This document shows positions 7,722 through 15,783 of a stretch of 40,603 nt of DNA, in pieces; position 1 is the stretch's first letter; each line of letters starts with the position of its first letter. The DNA comes from Blastocatellia bacterium UBA7656 (GTDB lineage: Bacteria; Acidobacteriota; Blastocatellia; UBA7656): the NCBI GenBank assembly GCA_002483445.1, contig DLHY01000085.1, positions 1 to 40,603 on the forward strand, in the 5' to 3' direction. The translations under genes and the position numbers were made by a program. The notes below the pieces were generated by a model, which made no database searches, was not told where the DNA came from, and was given only the letters and a program-made list of their open reading frames with translations.

Positions 7722-8942
7722 TCAAAGCAGTGGCTTCACAATCGGATGTACGTCGCCCCATACAACCGTGTTGCTGTACTCAAGCAGGCTCAGATTCTCA
7801 AGGCACTGCCGCGCAGTTTCATTGGGAGTGATCTGACGAGTATTTTGAATCTCGCGTAATGCGTCGTAGTGACCAGGCAGCAGGAGATGCCTGAAATCGT
7901 TTCTCATACCGGCGGCGACCTGCTCGACTATTTTCGAATCGATCTTCGGCACTCCATCGGTAAGCGCGATGAGCGCAGCATCGCAGACCATTCGCACAAG
8001 GTCACGCATCAATCCGCCGCTTGATTCGATGATGTGGTCGAGCGCCGCGCCATCGAATATCTCTTCAGAAACGCGCCGCGTGATGACTTCACGGAGCGCA
8101 CGGTGTCCATCAGCGTTCGAAACTCCCTGAGGATCGCTCAGGCTGACATTGGGCAGGAGGAAGTGTTTGTTGTAATCGCCCAGCCGTTGTGTGAATTCAT
8201 TCGAATAGCAAAGAGCTATCGGGAAAGTGTAAATGATCCGACAGACGGAACTGTTGAGTGTCGTCGCGTGTTCGAAGAACAGATTGCGAGCCGTAGCCAG
8301 ATCGGTTTTGTCCACGTCTTCGAATATGATCAGAGGCGGGCGACCTGTGACCCTATGAATTTCCTCGCACACCGCGTTGGCCTGCTGGATGAGATCGTTG
8401 ACGCGAGGATAGAGCCGCTGACGCATCGTATCGCGCGTGGCGGTTTCCTTTCCATACTTGCCCTCGATGCTGAAAACCAGCGCGTTGATTTTCCCACTTA
8501 CGCTGCCCGATTGAGGAACCGTTATCGTGGTTTCAGTAGTGATCTCGTTCGTGAGAAAACCGAGGACTTCTCTCCATAGTGCCGCCGGAATTCTGACCCT
8601 GCGCACCTTGCTGGTGGCTTCGCGGAAGAGAGCCGCCGCGCAGGAAAGCGCAACATCGACGTAGTTGAGATCGGCGAGATTAAGCGAACGCGCGGATACG
8701 TGAACGACGAAGAAGTGATCATCGAGGTCTTTGGCGAGGCGCAGCAACTCAGTCGATTTCCCGCAGCCGCGATGCCCGCTGAATAAAATCTTGACCGGCT
8801 GATTCGAAGTCCGCAGATAGGTCTTCATCGGATCAAGCGCCGCGTGCGGGCGTTTGACATAATAAGCGTCAAGCTCCTCAACTCTCATTTGACGGCGGGG
8901 ATCGAACAGGTTCAAAGCATCAGCCAGAGTGTTCGCAGGCAC
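7722..8942 (-). CDS. P-loop ATPase paired with the STAND protein
   Basis: A 406-residue AAA-type ATPase. The start is taken as GTG at 8942 because AGGAGG sits seven bases before it. An in-frame ATG at 9026 would add 28 residues with a Cys/Phe-rich, unlikely N-terminus and has no such site. Walker A is FSGHRGCGKST (Lys62) and Walker B is LIIFEDVDK (about 204-212). A sensor-like Thr in RIIYTFPIAL follows, and the C-terminal helical part resembles the lid and winged-helix regions of STAND/Orc-like ATPases. There is no recognisable nuclease, protease or membrane segment. Its stop lies 2 bases before the start of the STAND-TPR gene, so the two are almost surely made together, which suggests a two-component complex. 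Function is unknown. Confidence 0.82.
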   Translation of the reverse strand: MPANTLADALNLFDPRRQMRVEELDAYYVKRPHAALDPMKTYLRTSNQPVKILFSGHRGCGKSTELLRLAKDLDDHFFVVHVSARSLNLADLNYVDVALSCAAALFREATSKVRRVRIPAALWREVLGFLTNEITTETTITVPQSGSVSGKINALVFSIEGKYGKETATRDTMRQRLYPRVNDLIQQANAVCEEIHRVTGRPPLIIFEDVDKTDLATARNLFFEHATTLNSSVCRIIYTFPIALCYSNEFTQRLGDYNKHFLLPNVSLSDPQGVSNADGHRALREVITRRVSEEIFDGAALDHIIESSGGLMRDLVRMVCDAALIALTDGVPKIDSKIVEQVAAGMRNDFRHLLLPGHYDALREIQNTRQITPNETARQCLENLSLLEYSNTVVWGDVHPIVKPLL

Positions 8943-9141
8943 GGTTGATCCTCCTGAGATAAGAAAGCGCGCCTGCACGGGCGCACAGAAGCCGGATGTA
9001 CAGGCGATAAAAGCGTGTGGCATCATTCATAGCCACGATGTTAAGTAGACTGGAAGATAAGGATCAGTGTCAAGGATGATGACTGGAAAACAGTGGCTCC
9101 GCTCTGCATCACGAAGCGCGACTCGAAATGAGGAGACAGAG

Positions 9142-9669
9142 ATGAAACAAATTGACGCCGCGATTCTTCAAACTCGTGTCGAAGGAATCAATCTCCGACC
9201 CGGCGCTTTCGCTGATCAGATTGGTGATGGCGTGGTGTTGCTCAACTTTCTTCGGCATCTCGGCTGAATATTCTGCCGCGAGAGCGTAAAGGATTTACGC
9301 CAGCTTGCTCAACGGAATCCTTCTTATCCGCCTGTGATCTTCTTCTATCAGGGGACGGCGGAAGACGGAAAAGAGTTCTTCCGAGAGATGTGGCCCGAAG
9401 CGCGAGCCATCGCCGATAAAGATCAACTGTTTTATAGAGCCTTCGGACTTGAGCGCGGCAGCATCGGTCAGTTGCTCAGCCTTTCAGTGTGGGCGCGCGG
9501 CATCGAAGCGATGCGCAAGGGCAATCGCGCCGGAATGCCTGTGGGAGATGTGCGAATGATGCCGGGATTTTTTCTCGTGCGCGGCGATCAGATCATTTGG
9601 GAACACAGGTCGAAAAATTCAGCCGATCATCCTGACTTCGCTCGAATACCTGAAATTGCAGGCGCATAA
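9142..9669 (+). CDS. Probable selenoprotein: peroxiredoxin-like (SelU/PRXL2-like), UGA read as Sec42
   Basis: A 175-residue thioredoxin-fold protein that reads through one in-frame TGA at 9265-9267. The ATG at 9142 has AGGAG six bases upstream. The translation reaches FLRHLG, then TGA, then IFCRESVKDLRQL, and continues in the same frame to TAA at 9667. In PRXL2/AhpC-TSA-like relatives this site is a Cys-x-x-Cys motif (for example RPGCFLCREE in the human family member), so TGA falls exactly on the first Cys and the motif becomes U-I-F-C. The rest of the fold is intact: VIFFYQG, a helix, PGFFLVRGDQIIWEH near the end. A perfect stem-loop starts 16 bases after the TGA (separate entry). Likely role: a thiol oxidoreductase or peroxide-reducing enzyme. 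It heads an operon with the alkylation-repair protein. The alternative is a point-mutated pseudogene, which the stem-loop and intact downstream frame argue against. Confidence 0.8.
9265..9300 (+). promoter_or_regulatory. Candidate bacterial SECIS element following UGA
   Basis: TGA at 9265-9267 is followed after 16 bases by a perfect seven-pair stem GCGTAAA (9284-9290) with TTTACGC (9294-9300), closing the loop GGA. The first loop base is 23 bases after the TGA. Bacterial SECIS elements are small hairpins directly downstream of the Sec codon, inside the coding region, with a G among the first two loop bases and a UGA-to-loop distance of roughly 16-37 bases. This hairpin meets all three criteria. 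It would bind SelB with Sec-tRNA and direct Sec insertion. Confidence 0.75.
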
Positions 9670-9679
9670 ATCAAAACGC

Positions 9680-10366
9680 ATGACATATCGTGAAGTTATC
9701 GAAAGGCTGAAATCTCTGTCCGAACCCGCGAGAGTCAGCGCGATGTCGCGCTTCGGCGTTCAGGTGAAAAAAGCTTTAGGCATATCTGCTCCTGAACTCA
9801 GAGGGCTTGCGAAAGAAATCGGAAAAGATCATGCGCTTGCCGCGCGGCTCTGGTCTTCGGGCATTCACGAAGCGCGCATACTTGCTGCGCTCACGGATGA
9901 CCCGCATCTAGTCACGGAAGATCAGATGGAAAATTGGGCAGCGGATTTCGATTCGTGGGATGTGTGCGATGCCTGTTGCTTGAATCTCTTCGATCACACT
10001 CCGTTCGCTTACAAAAAAGCCATCGAGTGGAGCCGCAGAGAAGAAGAGTATGTCAAACGCGCCGCTTTCGCCCTGATGGCCGCGCTCGCCGTCCACGACA
10101 AGAAAGCCTCGGACAAAAACTTCCTGGAGTTCCTGCCCATCATCAAACGCGAATCCGCGGATGATCGCAACTTCGTCAAAAAAGCGGTCAACTGGGCGCT
10201 TCGTCAAATCGGCAAAAGAAATACGGCATTGAATCGCGCCGCCTTCGAAACAGCCTGTGAGATTCGCCTGATCGATTCGCGTCCGGCGCGATGGATAGCC
10301 GCCGACGCGCTCCGGGAACTCAGCAGTGAGCAGGTTCAAAAGAGATTGCTCAGGGTGAAAAAATGA
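9680..10366 (+). CDS. DNA alkylation repair (AlkD-like HEAT-repeat) protein
   Basis: A 228-residue protein of the AlkD/AlkC-like DNA alkylation repair family, built from HEAT-like helical repeats. The family hallmark is the FDSWDVCDACC segment near residues 92-102, holding the Trp and Asp residues that in AlkD contact alkylated bases. Later helices such as RRREEEYVKRAAFALMAAL and FVKKAVNWALRQIGKR also follow the family pattern. The protein excises N3- and N7-alkylpurines without base flipping in characterised members. ATG at 9680 lies 10 bases after the selenoprotein stop, and its own stop overlaps the next start in ATGA, so the three genes look like one transcript. No strong ribosome site precedes it, in line with coupling. 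Related non-enzymatic members exist, so activity is inferred. Confidence 0.85.
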   Translation: MTYREVIERLKSLSEPARVSAMSRFGVQVKKALGISAPELRGLAKEIGKDHALAARLWSSGIHEARILAALTDDPHLVTEDQMENWAADFDSWDVCDACCLNLFDHTPFAYKKAIEWSRREEEYVKRAAFALMAALAVHDKKASDKNFLEFLPIIKRESADDRNFVKKAVNWALRQIGKRNTALNRAAFETACEIRLIDSRPARWIAADALRELSSEQVQKRLLRVKK

Positions 10367-11505
10367 CCTTTGAAAAAGTGCTTATACTTTCGGCGACATC
10401 GGGCGCGGGACACGTGCGGGCGGGCGAAGCCCTTGAGCGCGCTTTTATTGAAACGGGCGCGGCTCGTGAAGTCCGACACATAGATACGCTCGAATATACG
10501 AACAAGCTCTTTCGCCATCTCTATTCGAAAGCCTACATCGATATGGTCAACCGCGCGCCGGAAGTGATGGGCTGGCTCTATGATCAATTCGACAAGCCGT
10601 GGAAGAACGAACGCCGCCGACTGGCTTTCGACAAACTCAACACGCGGCCCTTCGTGAAAATGCTCCGCGAGTATCAGCCTGAAATAATCATCTGCACTCA
10701 CTTCCTTCCCTCGGAAATCATATCGTGGCTCAAGGCGAAGAAGCGTCTCGATTCGCGTCAGGCCATAGTCGTGACGGACTTCGACGTTCACGCCATGTGG
10801 CTCGCCCATCACTACGAGCATTACTTCGTTGCTATCGACGAGACGCGCGCTCATCTGGAAACGCTCGGCATAACGGCGCAAAAAATCGCGGTCACGGGCA
10901 TTCCTATCGATCCGGTTTTTTCGCGCAAAAGAGATAAAATCGAGATGCGCCGAAAACATGGTCTCGCCGAAGATCGAGTGACCATACTCGTTTCAGCGGG
11001 CGGGTTCGGCGTCGGGCCTGTCGAACACCTGATAACGTCGCTCGCCGACTTGCGGCACAAGGCGCAGATAATCGTCATCTGCGGTCGCAACGAAGAGTTG
11101 AAAAAACGCGCGGAGCGAGCCGCCCGCGCCTCGTCGGCTCATTCAGTCGATTTCAGGATCATGGGATTTACGACAGAGATGGACGAACTGATGGCGGCTT
11201 CAGATATCCTGCTCGGAAAACCGGGCGGCCTCACAACGTCGGAAGCCCTCGCGTCGGGGCTTGTGTTCGTCATCGTCAATCCGATTCCGGGACAGGAGGA
11301 GCGAAACGCCGATCACCTGCTCGAAGAAGGCGCGGCCATTCGCTGCAACAACCTTCCAGTGCTGGCTTACAAAATTGATCGCCTGCTCGATGACGAGTCG
11401 CGCTTTGAAGAGATGAGGAAAAATGTCGAGCGAATGGCCCGCCCGCGAGCGGCGTTTGAAATTGTTGAAACGCTCGTCGAGTTAAAGAAGCAAAATCGAA
11501 TCTGA
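10363..11505 (+). CDS. MGDG synthase/UgtP-like glycosyltransferase (GT28)
   Basis: A 380-residue GT-B enzyme. The N-terminal half matches the MGDG-synthase domain: VLILSATSGAGHVRAGEAL at residues 6-24, then the HLYSKAYIDMVNRAPEVMGWLY block and IIICTHFLPSEI. The C-terminal half has the GT28 nucleotide-sugar site: VSAGGFGVGP near 210, and DILLGKPGGLTTSEAL near 285-300 followed by NPIPGQEERNADHLLEEGAA. Relatives transfer glucose or galactose from UDP-sugar to diacylglycerol at the membrane face, making glycolipids. The start overlaps the stop of the AlkD-like gene (ATGA). The gene abuts the convergent SPFH gene with no gap. The precise sugar and acceptor cannot be told. Confidence 0.87.
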   Translation: MTFEKVLILSATSGAGHVRAGEALERAFIETGAAREVRHIDTLEYTNKLFRHLYSKAYIDMVNRAPEVMGWLYDQFDKPWKNERRRLAFDKLNTRPFVKMLREYQPEIIICTHFLPSEIISWLKAKKRLDSRQAIVVTDFDVHAMWLAHHYEHYFVAIDETRAHLETLGITAQKIAVTGIPIDPVFSRKRDKIEMRRKHGLAEDRVTILVSAGGFGVGPVEHLITSLADLRHKAQIIVICGRNEELKKRAERAARASSAHSVDFRIMGFTTEMDELMAASDILLGKPGGLTTSEALASGLVFVIVNPIPGQEERNADHLLEEGAAIRCNNLPVLAYKIDRLLDDESRFEEMRKNVERMARPRAAFEIVETLVELKKQNRI

Positions 11506-12357
11506 TCAATCGCGCTCGCCTTCGACCTTTTTGCCGTCGAAGCCGATGTAGATGCGGGCGTTCCCGGAGCGAGCCATCTCGCGGAGAGTTTCAAGCTCCA
11601 TCAAGCGAAGCAATGCCGGATGCTTGCTGTAAGCCTGCGCCGCCTGCTCGCGCTCGCGCAGAGCCGATATCTCCGATTCAGTTTTGATCCTCTCAATGTG
11701 CGCCTCGCTTTCGGCGGCAAGCCGCGCGGCCTCGACTTTCGCTTCGACTTCGAGCTTCGCCGTTTCCATTTTCGACTGCGCTTCCATTCTCTGCACTTCA
11801 GATCTTGTGCGCGCTTCGACCATCTGAGCCTCGCTCATCCGCTCGGCAGCAAGCACGCGATTCATGATCTCCTGAAGATTGCCCGGAAAGATCAGGTCTT
11901 TCACGTCGGCGCGAATGATCGCCACGCCGTAGCTCGAAGCCGCTTCCTTCACGTCGCGCAGGATGTCTTCGCTCAGGCGGTTTCGGTTCGTGAGAATTTC
12001 TTCGAGCATCATCGTGGCGAGCGACCGTCTGGCCGCAAGCTGCACGTCGCTGTAAAGGCGGTCTTCGTAATCGGCGACCTTGTGAATGGCGGCCTGCGGA
12101 TCGGTGACGCGAAACTGAACGATGATGCTCACGCGAAGGGCGCCTTTGTCGCTGGTCAGGATCTCCTGCCCCTTGATCGTAAGGTCGCGCTCGCGCACAT
12201 CGACGAGTACGACTTCGAACCGGGGCGTGCGATAAAAGCCGAGATTGATATGGCGCGGGATTTTATGTCGCCCTGCTTCGAGTATTTTCGTCAGCACTCC
12301 GTCCCTGTACCACAGTCCGCGATGAGTGTCTTTGATGATGACTTCGCGCCGAGCCAT
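11506..12357 (-). CDS. SPFH/band 7 family protein
   Basis: A 283-residue stomatin/prohibitin/flotillin-like protein. The start is ATG 12357, preceded by GGGAGG nine bases upstream; a longer reading to 12405 has no such signal. The SPFH domain spans about residues 5-185, with VVLVDVRERDLTIKGQEILTSD, followed by VQFRVTDPQAAI and the LEEILTNRNRLSEDI helix. A Glu/Ala/Lys-rich coiled coil follows (about 185-250). No N-terminal transmembrane helix is present, as in the slipin-like and soluble scaffold subgroups, so membrane association would need lipid contact or a partner. SPFH proteins oligomerise and organise membrane proteins or proteases. No NfeD or FtsH partner lies nearby. Its stop codon overlaps the palindrome TGATCA that also supplies the stop of the convergent glycosyltransferase gene. 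Confidence 0.88.
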   Translation of the reverse strand: MARREVIIKDTHRGLWYRDGVLTKILEAGRHKIPRHINLGFYRTPRFEVVLVDVRERDLTIKGQEILTSDKGALRVSIIVQFRVTDPQAAIHKVADYEDRLYSDVQLAARRSLATMMLEEILTNRNRLSEDILRDVKEAASSYGVAIIRADVKDLIFPGNLQEIMNRVLAAERMSEAQMVEARTRSEVQRMEAQSKMETAKLEVEAKVEAARLAAESEAHIERIKTESEISALREREQAAQAYSKHPALLRLMELETLREMARSGNARIYIGFDGKKVEGERD

Positions 12358-12519
12358 GCGAGAATACCTCCCTGTATAAAAACGGCGCTGGTCCCGCAGC
12401 ATCAAGCCGATGTGGAGGACGAATTTTCAGATTGGCACTCGCCAAGCCGCGTTGAAAAAGCGGCGGCGAAACCTGATGGCCATTCGCTCCTGACTTGCCG
12501 GGACCAGCCCGTGATCATA

Positions 12520-14265
12520 TCACTGCCAGAAATAATGCCAAGTGTAAACGAGATCGATCTTCTTTCCCGGTTCGAGCCTCACGTCCCAGCGAATGCGGCC
12601 AACTCCGTTGAGGTGATGCCACCACCAGGGCCAGCTATACCAACCCCACCACTGAGGATAATCGCCCGCAGGCATGTACCTGCCGTCTTCAAGCACATTT
12701 ACTTTGGTTATCTGGCCGTTGTTGTCTGCCGTATCTATGTGTCCGAGTACGTTGCGCGTGACTTCTATTTCGACCGGAATATTTCGGTAGTTCGTCAGCG
12801 TGAGCGCGCCCGTTAGTTCCACGCGGGCATAATCATTGCCCTGCCAACGCATCGCGTTCGGAGTGCGGCGGGTTTCGGTTTCATTCTTCGCAACCTGAAT
12901 GTCTACGGCTTTGGTGATTTCCAGATCGACCTTCGCTCCCGTGGCAGTGAAAGTCATCATCCCCTGCGCAAGCACTCGGTCATCGCGGACGATGAGCGCA
13001 GGCGCGGTAGTCAGCGGATAGCTGCTCTGATTGGTCAGGCGGATTTTGTGCGCGACTTTCGGCGTGGCAAGCAGTCGGGCCATTTCCATCTGCTGCTCGT
13101 TGTTAAGATTTCTGCGCACTTCAGGTAGAGGGGCATAAGCGAGATCGAGCGCGAAGATATCTTTGTAAGGAATGGTGTATTCGGCGATAGTCATAGCCAT
13201 CCGCTCGCCTTTTCTCATCGTGATATTTCTGACGGTGAAGATAAAGAGGTCTTCGCTCCTGTTCGATTCAGGGATGCCGGGACCGAGATCGACGGGCGCT
13301 TCCTGCGGCGCAACACGCTCCGTCATGCGTGCGCTTTGCGACATGATGGCGTTCGACAGCATCTGCGCGCGGTCTCCCTGCTGGAAATACTGCGAGAGTT
13401 GCGCGGAAGTTTTTTGCAGCGATATGGGATCGAGCGTGTCCTTGAATGCGAAGGTTGGCACTCCGATGACCAGATTGGCTGTTACATTCTGAAAGTCAGT
13501 CAGTTCGTTGAGAAGAATAGCCTGAAGTCGGATGACGGCGTTTCCGCGTCCATCGAGAGTGATCTTGTAGCTCGGTATCCATCGAATGCCTTTTTGCAGA
13601 TAGACCAGTCCGACATTGACCGCTCGTTCCGCCGCGCGATTGCCCCAGTCGAGTTTGAGAGTGAGGAGGTTTCGAAATTCCTCTTGAGCTATTCGAGGTT
13701 TGAGCGGTGTTTTGAATATCACATCGCGGATATTAGCGAGCGGGACGACCTTGACGCCCTCATTGGTTTTCACGAGAACTACATCGCCTTTTTCAGGGAG
13801 TTTGTCGCCCGAGTTCGGAAGCCCTGTCGCTTCAAGTTCCTCGGAACTGCGCGAGGGGATGCCGATCAGTGTTCCCGAATAGCTGGCTGCGGGCAGAGCA
13901 TTCTCGGTGATGGCGACTTCCGCGCCCGCGTTCGCTTCGATGAGATCGCGAAGATTGAGCGCAGTATGATCTATTTTCACGCGGCGCTGACTCGCCACGA
14001 CCGAAGAGAGTTTGACTCCTTTATCAGCCGAGTAAGGCCAGAATGTGCCAAGCACAGGCGCGGGCAGATAATCCATCAACACATTGCCCGACTGATCTGT
14101 AGGCATCGCGCCTTCGTGCAGGATGAAAGCGTGTCCGTCCTTGAAGACGGTGATTTCTTTGACAGGCATACGGGCGAGCGCGCTCAGTTGAGTCGCGGTC
14201 TGCAAGGGCGCGGCTGCCGATGAAAGAACGAGGGTGAGGACTATGAAAAGAAGTCTTGTTCTCAT
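12520..14265 (-). CDS. Secreted DUF4139-like protein
   Basis: A 581-residue exported protein of unknown function, with a signal peptide in residues 1-20 (MRTRLLFIVLTLVLSSAAAP). ATG 14265 is chosen because GAGGAG lies upstream at usual spacing. The beginning of the mature protein, VKEITVFKDGHAFILHEG, and the later WIPSYKITLDGRGNAVIRLQA resemble mucoidy inhibitor A-like/DUF4139 proteins, in which an N-terminal strand pair is followed by a large beta domain. A Trp/His-rich stretch occurs close to the C-terminus (about residues 540-560, with PWWWHH), before DVRLEPGKKIDLVYTWH. No catalytic motif is recognised. The gene is alone on this strand, with a 162-base gap to the next gene. Confidence 0.7.
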   Translation of the reverse strand: MRTRLLFIVLTLVLSSAAAPLQTATQLSALARMPVKEITVFKDGHAFILHEGAMPTDQSGNVLMDYLPAPVLGTFWPYSADKGVKLSSVVASQRRVKIDHTALNLRDLIEANAGAEVAITENALPAASYSGTLIGIPSRSSEELEATGLPNSGDKLPEKGDVVLVKTNEGVKVVPLANIRDVIFKTPLKPRIAQEEFRNLLTLKLDWGNRAAERAVNVGLVYLQKGIRWIPSYKITLDGRGNAVIRLQAILLNELTDFQNVTANLVIGVPTFAFKDTLDPISLQKTSAQLSQYFQQGDRAQMLSNAIMSQSARMTERVAPQEAPVDLGPGIPESNRSEDLFIFTVRNITMRKGERMAMTIAEYTIPYKDIFALDLAYAPLPEVRRNLNNEQQMEMARLLATPKVAHKIRLTNQSSYPLTTAPALIVRDDRVLAQGMMTFTATGAKVDLEITKAVDIQVAKNETETRRTPNAMRWQGNDYARVELTGALTLTNYRNIPVEIEVTRNVLGHIDTADNNGQITKVNVLEDGRYMPAGDYPQWWGWYSWPWWWHHLNGVGRIRWDVRLEPGKKIDLVYTWHYFWQ

Positions 14266-14280
14266 GATAAATCTCCTCAA

Positions 14281-14475
14281 AAAAGTCTGGAGTCTGGAGT
14301 CTGGAGTCTGAAGTCAGTATGCAGGGGCTTTGCGACAATGCAAGACTATTTGTTTTTCAAGAGTCGTCCATATAGTCAGCGACGACACTCTGAAAGAATG
14401 AAGAGGCAGGAGGTACGAGTCAATCGCAGAATGCGCTCACACCTTCTGACTCCAGACTCCAGACTCCAGACTTTT
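14281..14475. repeat. 195-base element bounded by 33-base heptamer inverted repeats
   Basis: The left arm (14281-14313) is AAAAG followed by three TCTGGAG units and TCTGAAG. The right arm (14443-14475) is its exact reverse complement but for one base. Between the arms lie 129 bases with no gene. That interior includes a diverged third copy of the hairpin element found at 1108 and 34442 (GAGTCGT near 14371, then GACGACACTCTGAAA). The layout resembles a small non-coding inverted-repeat element (MITE-like), but with terminal repeats made of heptamers. It fills the gap between the DUF4139-like gene start and the DUF2071 gene stop. Confidence 0.85.
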
Positions 14476-14515
14476 CTTAGCGATTGAACGAGGCAAAACA
14501 CCCGCTCTTGCTGTT

Positions 14516-15232
14516 TCAAGCGAGCCGTTCTCTTCGACCGAGCCGCCAGCGATAATCAATCGGCGCTACGCGAGCGGCAAGCTCAAGCGCGACTTCTTTC
14601 TGTGCCAGAGAGTCAAAGAATGACCATCGCGCTTCTTCGACGCTTACCAGAGTTTCTTTCCACTGCGATTCGTCGCGAAAGACTTCAGCCACTCGCAGCC
14701 ATCCGTCCCGGCAGGAAAGACCGAGAGGGCGATACTTCAAAAACTGAGCGGCTTCCTTCATCGAAGCGAAACAGGAATCTCGCGCAAGACCTGGCTCTTC
14801 TTCGCAATTGACGCAAAGGCGCGCGTCTGTGCCTGAGTCGCGCACTTCGAAGATCAATCGACCCGCGTCTTCGAAGTGCATTATGGCTGCGGTGTGAAAT
14901 CTGAAATCGCTCGTGAGATTGCCCAGTTCCGAAACGAGAAAGTTATCGGCGTCGCTGCGAACGAAATAAAGCCCTTCGATCATATCTCCGCTCGCAACCT
15001 CGGCGCGAACATAGAGTCGATACGCGACGTGATAATAACTCATTCCGAACGGGAGTGGCGTTCCCCGTGGGCGCATTTTTTCTATGCGACAGGCGACGAT
15101 GTTCCAGAAAGCCCAGCGGTCGCGCGTGACCAGTTGCAAAGGAGCGGGGACGAGATGCTCGACGCTTTCGGCGGGCGTTCGATAAGCGATCAGTAAACAC
15201 TCGCTCAATCGACCGACCATCGTGAGTTTCAT
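14516..15232 (-). CDS. DUF2071 (YqjF-like) family protein
   Basis: A 238-residue protein of the DUF2071/acetoacetate-decarboxylase-like fold. Typical features are the opening segment ECLLIAYRTPAESVEHLVP, WAFWNIVACRIEKMRP, the RLYVRAEVASGDMIEGLYFVRS region and the C-terminal VAPIDYRWRLGRRERL. The family function is poorly known and no catalytic residue can be assigned. ATG 15232 is used because GGAG lies five bases upstream; an upstream in-frame ATG at 15292 falls inside the neighbouring gene. It is the third gene of an operon with a DoxX-like protein and a small membrane protein, with a 10-base gap. This suggests a link with membrane redox or stress, because the operon is divergent from perR. 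Confidence 0.8.
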   Translation of the reverse strand: MKLTMVGRLSECLLIAYRTPAESVEHLVPAPLQLVTRDRWAFWNIVACRIEKMRPRGTPLPFGMSYYHVAYRLYVRAEVASGDMIEGLYFVRSDADNFLVSELGNLTSDFRFHTAAIMHFEDAGRLIFEVRDSGTDARLCVNCEEEPGLARDSCFASMKEAAQFLKYRPLGLSCRDGWLRVAEVFRDESQWKETLVSVEEARWSFFDSLAQKEVALELAARVAPIDYRWRLGRRERLA

Positions 15233-15242
15233 ACGATCTCCG

Positions 15243-15770
15243 TCAGTATGGTCTCGCAGGACTCGCCAGGAGGATGAGCAGAAAACATCCATTGAGCGCC
15301 ACTACCCAGAGCGCAAGCGCCATCTTCAAACTCATCCCCAGCCGTCGGGCGCGACGAACGAAGAGCCACGCCATCAACACATCAGCCGCGAGTACGATAG
15401 CAGCGTGAACCATCTTGAAAGCGTTTTCGGTCGAGGCCGCGTCGCTCGCCCGCGCGATCAGATTCACAAGCACGCTTGTCATCAAAACGCCGATGCCTGC
15501 GGCCTGAGCTACGAGGCAGGCATCAGCCCACGCAAGCACGGAAGGCCGACAGCGCGTCGCGGCGAGAAGCACCGCGCCGAAAACTATCCATGAAATTCCT
15601 GAAGCGATGCCGATGCTGCGCGCTATGGGCAGGAGGTTTTCGCTGCCGTCGAATACGCCGAAGCTCGACGCATAAACCGCCGTGCCGGCAAAAGCGATGC
15701 AGCCGAACAACACTCGCGCGGCCCACGACAGAGGAGCGACTTGATCAGTGTTTGTAGTCTCTGGGGTCAC
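15243..15770 (-). CDS. Small integral membrane protein, unknown function
   Basis: A roughly 175-residue protein with four predicted membrane helices: about residues 18-38 (ARVLFGCIAFAGTAVYASSF), 55-73, 88-110 and 145-168. It ends in a Leu-rich segment and SPARPY. I do not recognise the family. The start is assumed to be GTG 15770, 13 bases after the DoxX-like gene stop, as all upstream in-frame starts lie deep inside that gene in another frame. The ribosome site is weak (AAGGTTGA). Position between a DoxX-like protein and a DUF2071 protein suggests a joint membrane complex or pathway. Confidence 0.6.
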   Translation of the reverse strand: MTPETTNTDQVAPLSWAARVLFGCIAFAGTAVYASSFGVFDGSENLLPIARSIGIASGISWIVFGAVLLAATRCRPSVLAWADACLVAQAAGIGVLMTSVLVNLIARASDAASTENAFKMVHAAIVLAADVLMAWLFVRRARRLGMSLKMALALWVVALNGCFLLILLASPARPY

Positions 15771-15783
15771 AGTCGAAATCCAA

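Noticed and set aside
7722..9026. Longer ATPase starting at ATG 9026
   Set aside because: The additional 28 residues look non-protein-like and there is no ribosome site, while GTG 8942 has AGGAGG seven bases upstream.
9142..9669. Reading the UGA at 9265 as a plain nonsense mutation in a pseudogene, or as two separate short genes
   Set aside because: The downstream frame is intact for 133 codons, the UGA is exactly at the redox Cys and a well-placed perfect hairpin follows. The second half alone would lack the start of the thioredoxin fold and has only a GTG without a ribosome site.
12387..12508. Ten-base inverted repeat GCTGGTCCCG/CGGGACCAGC around the SPFH upstream region
   Set aside because: The arms are short and 102 bases apart, and no other copies were noticed, so it may be chance. 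It is not strong enough to list as an element.
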